A program made the position numbers and the translations under genes. Positions 1 to 12,300 of a DNA stretch of 21,409 bases are shown here, piece after piece. The first letter of the stretch is position 1, and the number at the start of each line of letters is the position of its first letter. A model generated the notes under the pieces. That model worked only from the letters and a program-made list of their open reading frames with translations, made no database searches and was not told the origin of the DNA. The DNA lies in contig JAAAKB020130823.1 of the NCBI GenBank assembly GCA_010014835.2, positions 1 to 21,409 of the forward strand. Direction: 5' to 3'. Origin of the DNA: Apostichopus leukothele. Its lineage: Eukaryota; Echinodermata; Holothuroidea; Aspidochirotida; Stichopodidae.

Positions 1-176
1 ATACAGGGTAAAAGGAGTTAACCACTTCTGCCAACAATTACTGGACACTTTCCATAGTGGGAAAGTTTCCGATATGATAATGTAATGTCAAACTCTAACA
101 GTCCCCGCAAGAAGCTGTCACAATGATGATGAGAACAAATATAACACTTTTCCTTTAAACATGTGTATTTGTTTAC

Positions 177-323
177 CTGTTTTCTCAAAATGGGTGACTA
201 CTTTCCTCTCTTCCTCCAGAGCCTTCATCCAACCATCCCTGTCATTTTTGGTCCTGGACACAAACGTCAGGGAGAGACTGTCATCTCTGAGATGGGAAAG
301 CTTCCATGAAAATGCTGGCGTAT
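177..323 (-). CDS. SPATA13-like: RhoGEF exon: PH domain C-terminal part, last exon visible
   Basis: The exon is 147 nt. Its acceptor GCTGCTACAG enters in phase 1 and its donor ACAG/GTAAAC leaves in phase 1. It completes a split Asp codon and reads TPAFSWKLSHLRDDSLSLTF, VSRTKNDRDGWMKALEEERK and ends VVTHFEKT. The invariant PH tryptophan sits in DGWMKAL, corresponding to QRWLKAF of collybistin. The vertebrate proteins continue about 60-70 residues past this point, so at least one more coding exon is expected below position 1. Bases 1-176 are intron. Confidence 0.92.
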
Positions 324-3300
324 CTGTAGCAGCAAAAGACACACATAAGGAGAGTTAAAGTTAACTTGTATAAATTTGTATAATTTGTATAAATTTGTAT
401 AATTTTGTATAATTTGTATAATTTGTATAAATTTTTACACATCCTCTTACACAGGCTCTCTAGTGGATAAGCAGTTTGCTAACACTTTTATTTTATTTTG
501 TATAAATTTCAAGAGGTTTTATTGTGGTTGATGCTGACCGCTCAGCACCATTCATCCATATCTCATCTCATCAACACCGCATCTCATAGCATTTTGTATC
601 ACACAGATATTGCTTTATTAATTTAGTTGATATTTTGTTAATGTATCTGGCAACACCTGAGTGAATGATGGCACCAGGGCAATTGAATTATGGAATATTG
701 TGTAATACTTTAAATTTCAATCATTCATAAAAAAAAAATAAAAAAAATAAAAAATAGAACTTGTAATGAAGAGTTTCAATTTGATGAAATTCTGAGTACA
801 GAGAAAAGTTTGACATTCCTTTCATTGCTGACACATGTTGGTTTACTCAATTAAGTTTCTCAATTCATTTCTTCTGTTAGCCTCATGCATTTATTATTCT
901 TATTCCTAAATGCAGAATATCACTTACGTTTTCTAATTGCTTAACTTTAACAACTCATGTTCTATAAGAGGTTGTCAAAACTAAAATTATGTAACCCATC
1001 ACCCCCATTCTGTTGCAGCCAGTATATTTGATCATCACTAAACTCATATCCTCTCATCTTTGGACCCATCAAGACTCACAGTTATCATTAAGTTGCACCT
1101 GGTTAAATTCATTAGTAAAAATTACACAAATACTCATTCAACGCTGACATAATTAACTCAGTTCTTCTCAACCAAACAGTGCCATTAGCATAACACAATT
1201 TGTTAAATGACACAAGGTTTAATAGTACCACAATTTAAAATTTATATTAATTGCAACGAAAAGAAGATAAACTGAAATAATTCTAGAGAGTATTCCATTC
1301 TCAGTTTGGATAAATAGACAAAATTATATGTGTTTTAAGCTTTTCTTTCCTTTCCACATCATATTATCATCATTATCATTAGTGTTTGATCTCCATTAAG
1401 TGGCTTTTGCACCAAATTTACCAAATTATTGTAGTGCTGATAATTAGACTGCAATTTAACCAAATTATAACAATCTACTAGCATATGTTTATTTCCCCAA
1501 TTGAAAATTAGGTAGTGAGAAGTCAATGATTCTATTCAATTCTCAAAGGAAATTTTTCTTAGATACCCTCTGTATTAATATTTTTCATATGCAAATTAGT
1601 GTTGCTGTTTATTTCACTAAATGGTAAACACCCATTTTTCAGAGCCGTTTACAGTTTAAGCAGTCCTACCTAACACCTTCCGTTAGCCAAGTACATGCTT
1701 TCAGAGTGGTAGCCTAACTACTCAGTGTACATATAAATTTAATCACAAAGTGTAAGTAGCCTAATGTTAGGCCTACACAAATTTAGGATGTCTGGTCTAA
1801 GTCTGTTAGCAACTGATTGAAGCGAACATTCACTTCACATGGAAAATAACAGCATGTTTGTTTCCTTTTTTCTCTGCTTGTGTAAAACAATTTGCACAAC
1901 CAACTTCTCCTACATACAGTTATAAACAACAAGTCTATCTTTCAATAGTGTGCTGTAATCCTTAGCCCATAGACACTTGTTTCTTGGTAAACAATCTTGG
2001 CAAAAGCCCAAGACAATTTGTAAACAATCTTGGCAGGAGCCCAAGACAATTTGTAAACACTCAGTCCTACTGAGCCTATTACAGCACATGGAAAACCCTT
2101 CTTTCATAGCACAAATTCACTGCAAAAGTGAGCGGTCAGATCTTTCACCTGACTGAAGCTTTCACTTCGTGATGTATGCAAAGCTTGTATTTTACAATCA
2201 AGTTTACATAACTTTTGCCTGTATCGTAACAAATATTTCAAACACAAATGTGTAGAATTACAAAATTACAAAAGATGTTGTTCTCCACAAATTGCTAGAA
2301 ATGCTAGGTGACAGGACTGACGGCTATTAACGGAAAATACAATTTCTGTAAGCGTTTAACGATACATTTCGTTCAGTTAACAGTTTAACTTAAATGGCGG
2401 CAACACTAATGCAAATCAGAAATATTTAACAATTTGAGGTCTATCACTTGACTAGTCAAATGTATTCTTATGACTTTTTAGCCTAGGGTCTAATGTCACT
2501 TTATCAAACTATACACTAAACCTGCTATTAAGATGTTCCTTGACTCTAAAATCTACCTATGGTTTCATTCTGCAGGCTAATAAAGGCCTATGCAACAGTA
2601 AGATTAATAAGGCTCAGAATTTATTTTCAAACCTTTGGACTCGTCAAGACTTAGAGCTTCGTAATCCTCCATGTTGAGTCTTCCTTTGAATACAAATCCA
2701 TTTCTTTTCAGTAAATCCTGGAAAAATGAGAAACAGAAGACAAGGAAATGTTAGATAAATAGGGACATTACAAAGACATGTATACCACTGTCCCAAAATA
2801 CACCCAACAAATCATATTAGAACACATACAGGTTTATAAGAAATATTCACTTACGTTAAGTTTATATGTTATGTATAAACAGCACTGATGTATCATTGGC
2901 ATGTTAAATACATAGAAATGAACCATTCTTGGTGTAAGGTTAACCCAGGCAAAGTCCTAGCATTTGCTTTACACACAAAGATATGCTCTGAAATATCCAT
3001 AGGCAATACTCTCAAATATCAACGTAGTAAATCCTCTCAATGCAAATACATCAATGGTGCAATGCTTTTTAGTAGTAATGCTCCGAAATATCAAATGTAG
3101 TAATACTCTCATGCTATGGAGCAGCCATCATGCAATGCTCTCAAATAGCATTACTTCAATGCTCTAAAGTAGTAATGCTCCCAGATATCAATGTAGTAAT
3201 GCTCTCTATACTATGGAGCAGCCATCATGCAATGCTCTCAAGTAGCATCACTTAAATGCTCTAAAGCAGTAATGTTCCCAGATGTCAATGTAGTAATGCT

Positions 3301-6300
3301 TTCAATATAATAAAGCATCCATCTTACAATGCTCTCAAGTAGGGTTGCTTTAATACTCATAATGGTGCAATGCTTTTAAGTAGAAATGCTCTCAAGTATC
3401 AATGCTCCCATTCAAAGTAGTCTTCGCTATATGTATCAATAGTTTTCAGTTGACATGGCAATGTAGCAAATGCTTTCAAGTGTGATAACAGCAATGCTCT
3501 CAATGAATCAATACACCAATCAATGATCTCAATATACCAATATTTCTGGTGGTTTTCTGAGACTTACTTTTTTACAGATGATGAGTTGGTGGTCAAAGAG
3601 AAATAGTCTTCTGAGAACAAACTTTCTCCTGTTTGTCATCCTGTGAACATCTCCTGAGTGGATGAGTTTGGAGCTTCTGGCAAGAAGATCATCACCCTGA
3701 TAGATGAGAATGAAAGAAGAAGAAAGATTAATTTAATAGGTAGAAATCCTTGCATATTCAGGAATTGGCATTATGCAAGAAGTCTCAAAAGATATGCGTC
3801 AATTATTTGCCTATGCTCCACTTCCGTGTGACATCCCACAAAGCATCTGCAAGGGGTCAACTTTATTTGACAGGTCAAAACCTCAATCAGTACCCACAAT
3901 GTTACAAATGTTTCTGTCCAAATGTTTCTGTCCAGAATCCGTTAGGAAGAAATGATCCTAGGAAGAGTACAACATGGCAAAATGAACACATGGTTGACTA
4001 ATTTTTTGTGGTATTTTCAAGAAATAGATGAGTTTTAGAAGATGAAGCTTTATTACCTCCCAATCTGCTATAGTTCTCTGCCAATCGGCCATCTTCTGCA
4101 CATTTTCCACCTGCCTCTTCTTCTCGTTGATATCCAACGCTGTCTCTCTCATCATTTGGAATGCGTCTTTCAATCGTCTGTGGTCGGCATGGACGGGTTT
4201 GGTGTATTTCAGCAGTTCGTTTAGTTGCAAGGGATATTTACAGATCTTTTGTACGGGAGTCAGAAGGAATCCGTCGAGAGTTATTTTAATCATATCTTGT
4301 TGTATCCGGCACTCCTCCAAAAAGTGTCTTATTCTGGGCTTCTTGTAAAGGCCCTTGAGTTCTGAGAGAGCTGATGGGTAGTTATTACAATACTTGCTAT
4401 ATAGTTGAAATTGTTCCCTCTGAAAGAGAAAAAAAGAAGAGTGAGATTTATTTGTTGGTAGTCTTGAAAAGTAAAGTTTCTAATCTCTCTGGTGCTATTC
4501 ACACCAGACAAACCATAAGGTAGCATACTCCTATTAGAGTTTATATCAATCCGCCCTGAATGTTCACCTTCAGGAAAAGTGCCAAAATGGAATAGGAGAA
4601 CATCTATTTTGATATGTTATCAATCAGGATCTGGTTTTTTGTAGCTTGCATGTTGAAGAGCATGAATGGAAGTACATGCGGTGCATAACTTGGGTCAATT
4701 GAGGCAGTTTTAGACCCCTTTAGGCCTCCCAGGAACAGCATATGAAAATTGTTTACTACTGAGTGAAGAGGTTTGTTTACAAATGGCAAAAACTTCCGGC
4801 TCTGACAGCAAAAAAGTCTGCATGGTCATGATAAGGAAAATTGATGGTGCCATAAAAGGCCAACTTGTCAGCTATCCGGTGATGGGTAGCATTTTAGCTA
4901 GTGAGAACTTCTATCTAGACTTAGAGACCACCGTTACTTTTGTGATTTAGTGTGTAAGTCAATGGGGCTTTTAATTGGCATATGCTACCTTAGAGCCTGT
5001 TACTTCTACTTACTAAGTCTCGATCCATGGTAACTAATATTGTCATGATCTAATATACTCTGAGATTTGAAATATTGTTTACTCTATCTGTGCTGAATTC
5101 AATTAAGTTTCTACAAGGGATAAAGAGAAACACTGCTTGGAACAAAGTGTAAAGAGACCCAATATAAACACTATACCTAAATTCAGCAATCTGCAGGGTA
5201 AAGGTTGGTACAAAGGGTGATCAAGACTATAGACAACATAACTGTTAATTGCATGAACTTGAAGACTGTGGGCCAATTTATTTGATCAGGCCAGATTTTC
5301 TTAAAGCCCCCTATCCTAGTCCCTTCTCAAAAGCCTGACTCTACCAATGGATATGAAATATATTTCATTTCATTGTTAGTTTATGATTTATTACCAGCTG
5401 GGAGGAAAGATCTGTACTTACATTCCTTAGGAAGCACTCTCCTATTTCGCTAAGGTGGGGCATCTCAGTGTCTATACAACTTTCTAGAGATGATAGGAAA
5501 GATTGATGGAACTTGTAAATCTCTTCAATATTTCCAAAGATAACTGTCATTTGTTGTTTGGTAAAGAGGTCTTCTTTGTTTCTAGCTTGACAAATAAAAC
5601 CCTGTTAAAACAAAAGAAAAAAAGAAAGAGGTGAAAGAAGTTTTTCTAAGATTTAATTTTTGTTACTAATCTTCTGATGGATCTTCGTATTACAGATTGA
5701 CTTTTGTTTTTCAACTTAGCCCCTTTTTCCCCCCCCCCCCCCCCCCTCCAAAGTGGTGTGTATCTGAAGAGGAACACATTTAAGACAATTAATGAAGTTG
5801 CTATAGGTCACACTGAATTATCTCTCAGACTCATAGCCTTGCAGTATGAGGCATCATATTAATTTAAGTGTGAAGATCCTAACAGGGGTGTACGATGCAG
5901 GAGTTAATTGTGTTACGTTCTGGTTACGGAAGAACAATAAGCATCCTAATTAATCATGTTCTCAGAGTTATAAATGGAGTAGGGATATCACATTTAACAT
6001 CAATTAACAAATTTACTCTTATAGACAAAGAGTCCTGTTTCAATAGGAAATTTAATTAAAACCTAGGGAAAAGACTTGTAGTAAATTACATGAGGTGTTG
6101 CTAACGTTACAACAGTAGTATTAATACCTGACTCTGAGTTTCCCTTCCATCTATAAAGCTAGTACAATACTCTAGTGATTTTCAATGATATAAGTGGACA
6201 ATAAAGCACCCAGCTGGGACAATTGTTTTCTATACTGTAGTGTCATGCCCCGTTTCAGAGCACTCGTATTGTCAGTACGAGCAGTAATGAATATCATGTT

Positions 6301-9300
6301 TCTAACAGATCAAGGTTAGAATCTGTTTGTACTGTCAATACCAGTGCTATGAGAGCATGATATTGATGTGCAGTTTAGACAGGTATTAGCATTAGGAAAT
6401 TGTCCCAATTGGCTGCTAAAAAGTGAAATACTCATTCCTATTCATTAAAACTTTGCATATCAACTTACTTTACATATATCCTGGAGTAACTTGACATAGT
6501 CTTTTTCCGTTGTGAGAATTTCCTGCACCACATTTGCTCTGACTTGGTCGTTGCTAAGCAGATTCAAACTAATCTTTCTCATATTGCCCTTGCTCTGTTT
6601 CTCTGTGTTGGTATTTTTGACATTTAGAAGTGGTTTTTGACTGAGCCTCTCGATGCAGTCCTCAATAGTCTCCCCTTGCCCCACTCTTAGCTGAAAAACA
6701 AAGAGCAACTTAACAGTCACTTTAACATGAATGATATAAAAATAATATATGAAGAAGCTTTCAACTTTGATTTAGGTTAATTTTGAGAGAGCAATGATTG
6801 TTTAGACAAGATTCAGTGAAATATATATATATATGTTTATATAATGAATGTGTAGCAAGTGGTATGGAGGATAGATAGTCAATAAATAAAGAATAACACA
6901 CCAGAAAAATTCCACTTCAAGACCGGTTTTGTCCTTTTTTGGGACTCATCAGGCGAAGGTAGGAATCGAACCCCCGGATCTTGTGTCACAGACTGAAGTC
7001 CGTACCACTCGACCACAGTGATTCTACTGGTGTGTTAATGCATATAAATTGGCTTTGTATAACTGTCACCACATACGCATTAACACACCAGTAGAATCAC
7101 TGTAGTATATAAATATGGATATATATATATGTATCTACAATTTCATTTATATATATCTATATATATCTATATATATATATATCTATATATATATATCTTG
7201 CTAACATTACCTGTGTGGCATGTCAGTATTTTACCAAGCTGTATCAGTTACTTCAAACTTAAAGTGCATTATTGATCAAATACCATCTGCTTAGCTGTGC
7301 AAACCTCATCAGGTACAGCATATTTCATATCATATTAAAATTTCCATTAAAAGATCGGACACAGACACTGCATATATCATATTCATGTAACACAATCCAG
7401 AGAGCTTCATGGATCTGTGTTAAAGGTGTATAGTGTCACATTAATCATTGAAACACCTTCTATCACTGTTCTCAGCCCATTGTCAGTAAAAAGTTAACTT
7501 GAGATTCAAGGATGAAAGTTTTGCCAAAGGAACTACTTTTGCATGGTTGTAACCAGCAACATTTAATCTTGAGGCGTATCCATCTTTAGTAGTTGAACAA
7601 CCTACTATAGCAACCAACATTGGTTAAGCTCCTCCTCACTTTCTACCCGGAATAAATCAAAGTAAGAGTGTCCCTCTTTAACGTTTCCTTTTCCTTACCA
7701 TCAAGTTTGTATTACAGCTAATCCAAGTGTTATATTACTTCTTCCATTTAATCATAAACTGTGATTTAGGATTTCCGTTTATTCAGTACATAAATGATTA
7801 GGTGGTTTGTATGGTTTCTTGAGCTAGTGATAGTGCTTTGAGTGTATTAAGGTATCTGTGTGCTGTGATTATTGGAAAGATAAATATTGTGACTGTGTGA
7901 GTTCCTGTTGAGTCTTCACAGTCAATCAAGAAAAGCCTGCTCTCCCATGTTAGTAGTAAAGCAGTATGCATACTGCTTCAAAGTGCCTATCCATGTTGAG
8001 GCAAACAATTTGAATGAATTAATGAATCCAAAGAGGTTTTTGCTTCTCAAAACAAGTATCAAAGGCAGCACATCTTCAACACATACGCTTTAAATAATTG
8101 ATTACTGGACAGTTCTTAATGGCTTTCCAAACACTTTCACAAACTTCTCTGATCCCAGATGTGATGAACTGTTAGTTTTTCTCCATTTTGGAGGGATTGA
8201 TGTAATGCCCCTTTCAATAACATCAGCCAAAAGTTTCATGTTGAAATGAACTACACAAATCCATTTTTAAAATGGCCTTCTGTCCCTTAATGTTAAAATT
8301 CTCTACTTTGTAAATTGCAACTGGATTTCAAGCAGGGCATTCAAAGTTATATTTATGTTCATAAAGTAATGAATGTTGTTGAGTCAAGGTTAGTTACCTA
8401 TGAGAGAATCAACAACTTCCACTTATGATGTCATTAATTTCCTCTTCACTGAAAAGGTGGAAGCCCTCCAATCTTTCCAGTTGCAACTGCACACCTTGAG
8501 GATAAAGTGGCTGACAATGTTTTGTGATCAGTAACCTGCCCAACTGAAGAAACTTCCACCATATCTGTCCGTTTAACGTGATCAGTAACCCCTACCCCAC
8601 TGAAGAATCTTTCACCATTCCTATCCATTTATCATGATCAGTAACCCCTACCCAACTGTCTACAGCTTCTCTGGTCTTCTGACATCCTCTTACAACTACA
8701 CAAAACTAACTTGCTTCAAATTACTGCACAAACTAGAAATCTTTCGAAATTATCTATCAAAATCCTGTTTGCATTTCTGCGCAAGAGAAGAATAATGAAA
8801 TCCACCCATGTTCTCATAAACATGAAATATCAGAGTACATGATCCACAGTATTATGGATGTATACAAACTTGAAGTATCAATTTCTTTGATTTTCTCGTA
8901 TGATTTATTTTTTTTTGTCGTAAGGATTCTTTTACAGAGTTCAGTGCCTCAAGAGGAAATGATTAAACTGAAATGTGATATACTGTGAAATTGAAACTTT
9001 TTTACAAAGTCTGTAATCAACAGTTACGAAAAGTTCAAAGTGTTATCTTTCACACTTCCTTGTATTTGATGCTTTCTCAGTTTATTTCTGACAATATAAA
9101 CTGAATCAAGTCTCATGGAATCATGCCAGATCTTTGATGTCAATCAGAAAAGAAATTGGATACACTAGAAATCCAACAGGATTTAGTGATCCTAAATGCC
9201 ACAGAGAAAACATTTAATAGTAAAGTGCACAAAATTTTCTCAAGTTTTGCACATTGCTGACAAAATGGTCTTTATAAAATTAATAAACAAAACCTGTTAG

Positions 9301-12300
9301 CAAACTGCTTATCCACTAAAGAGCCTGTGTGTAAGAGAATGTGTAAAAGTAAAGTGGACCTGAGGTTTTGACCCTAGCAGAATCTTCTTCAGATGCTGAA
9401 ACATTAACATTGACCTCTCTTGAGAATATAAACCATATTAAACCTCTACAATTAAAACAATGCTTTTACTCATTAAGGTAGATCCATATGACCAGTATAA
9501 AGATCTAATCTTTGCCAAATACCTAACCTACATCCACAATACCAACAGGCTTTATAGCGATTCCTTGCGATGATGTTCTTTCTCATGAGAGCATTAGATG
9601 CAAAACATGAAAACATTACATTCGATGTAAAGCATTAGACGTAAAATGAGCACAAACGACCTTTGACACTTACCCTAACACATGCCACGGGTAGCCATCC
9701 TTCTCGACTACCAATATGCCCCCACCACCAGTTATTGTCGGTCGTGTCTGTTATCTCGATGACATCACCAACTTGAAAGACAAGTTCTGATTCATCCATG
9801 CTGACGTTATCCCAAATTGCTTCTGCAAAGACTGGCACATTTTCTTGGTCATAACACTACCGATACAGAAACAAAGCAAATATAAGTTTATAGTAATATG
9901 TACACAGATATCTTTCTTAAACAAAGTTTTAATACTTATTTTGATGAGCAAAGCAATCATTAACTAGTACAGGATTCATATGATGATTGGCGTCATGATA
10001 ACAAATCCTGTGCTGGTGATCCCTATGTAAACAAATCCTGTGTTGGTGATTCCTCCTATGTAAACATTTCTTTGTTGGAGTGCTAGCCAGAAGCTACAGT
10101 ACCAATATCATATACCTCAATGTAATTAAATACATTCCAGAAAGCAGCCACAAAGGAATTTAACCTTTTTATGTATGAAAATAAATAAAATCCATGCCTT
10201 GCTATAAATAGCATCAAATGTTTTGCCCAGTACAATGAAGGAGGAAACTGTTCCCCTTAGCTTTTGAAAGGGGAATGGGGAAGGAGTAGGGGGGACTAAA
10301 TCTAACCTCCTTCGTGTAAAACCTGATTTACTTTTCCTTATTTCACTCTTAGTTCACTCTGTATGTATCTCACATTCTCTTTTCTATACTAACATTTTTA
10401 TCTGCAGTAAATTCACTATATACTGTGAAATTTCCTCACAAATAATCATTATTTAATTCACAATTTATGGTTTATAATCATTGAGCACGCAGGTAGGTTG
10501 GATGGGAAGGGAGTGTTAATGGGTGACGTCAGCATTCCATTTTACTTTGAACAAGTCTTTACCCCCTCCATACCGTGGATTAATCCTTTCCTACTGCACC
10601 CCTTTTCCAGCCCCTTCACTCTCTTGATCCCTAAATACAGCATAGGAGGTGTCCATTCACTCTGCTGTTCAACTGCTCCATAGATATGTTAGCACCATTT
10701 CAAAAGTTTCTTTTAATCCTACTTTTGACAGATATTACTACTGAAGGGTGAGGGGGGAGGGGGGTGTGATCTGGTTTGTTTTGTAGACTTACCTCTGAGA
10801 GCCTGCTCCTTGACTTGTGTTGAAGCTTTCTGTATCTTGGCTTGCACCTTAGCAGCTCTCTATCGTCACCTAAACCTGAAATATTTCAAGGAAAAAGAGC
10901 AGTTTATCAAAACGCCTCGTAGAAAACTTGTCCGATTGCCAATGGAGGGGAAAGAAGAGGCAAAAAGGCATCAATAACAGTGAAATAGTAAAATTGCTTG
11001 TGTTTATAATACTTCACATCCAATTATCTTGTTACCAAACCCCAATATCATTCAATACATTCCACAGCCACAAAAGAATTTAGCTTTTTTGTGTATGAAC
11101 AGAAAATTAAATCCATGCCTTGCTAGAAATAGCATTATTATTTAGATTTTTGAGGATCATCAAAAACAATTTTATTATATAATCTACAGACCATGGTTCG
11201 CCTTTAAAGTATTTAAAAATATGTTCATATCAAGGCGATGAAATGCACAACTTCCACCATATTCAGAGGTTAGAAAGGAGAGGTTAATTTCGGAAGATAC
11301 CTCTGATAAAACAGACCCTGAAGCAACAGAATTCTGTTCAAACCATTTTCCATCAGAGACAACTAAACATAAAAGACTAAATGTCCTAATTTCTTTCAGT
11401 AATGTGTTGCAGGTGCCTCCGAAAAATTCCTCATTCCAAAATGCACCTGCTACTCGGAGCATTTGATAAATGTTTCTCACCAGCAGGTAATGAGAGAGTT
11501 CTGTTGATACTGGACGGAGGTTGTGAAGTTGCCTCGTTCAACGTTGTCAAAGACCGACTGCGTGGCAATTTTTCAGGGCTTTCTGTTTCCGCCACTAATT
11601 GCAGAGCGTCAAAAGACGAACTTCTTCTTTGCTCCAGCTTTGCGAGTGGAGATGTCGGCTGAAAAACAAACAAAATGGGATGAATTATCCGTCGTACGTC
11701 ACCAGTCAAGATGCTGAACATTCCTCCAGTGAGTCTGTAATTTTGGAGAGCAAATTATACGCAGATGGCAGTCATTACGTAGCAATATCCGCCTTACAAG
11801 AATGTGTTAGTATTCTCTACATCCATCTATCCTGTAAACATAGCCCCTCATACTCTGTCAGAAAGAGCACAAGGGAGTAGACCCCCGGCCAGAGCAACCC
11901 TGTCAATGGACCAATCATGTGAACAAAGACATACTCCTCCAACTCTTTCTCCCTACCCTTCCTCACTGCTACCCTTCATGTTGGACACTCACCACTTAAT
12001 GGCATACTTTCTCATGGGGCATGGCATTATGACCCCCCCCCCCCTCCCCCCCCATCTTTTTCAGGCAACCTTTCACCAATGACCTTCAGTGCCAACAGCA
12101 CCAATTTGGTTGTATGGAGTATGCATAAACTATGACTAGGCCAAACAAAGCCAACAAATAAACTGATTTTTTTTTCAAACTGCAAAAGGAAATTACACAG
12201 ACTTGTCAGATTTTCTTTCTATCAAGATTTTGTTGTTCCCTTTCGCACTGGAATCCATATTAAGCAAAAGTATATTGTCCTGTTAAACAAATTCCTGAAA

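Noticed and set aside
6962-7015. Functional tRNA gene on the minus strand
   Set aside because: A and B boxes are perfect, but there is no matching acceptor stem, the anticodon arm pairs better with a four-base loop, and the sequence runs into a repeat body. It is better read as a SINE head.
11804-12082. Plus-strand open frame rich in Pro/Ser
   Set aside because: Pro-rich only because of the C-rich tract; no splice-site support or homology.
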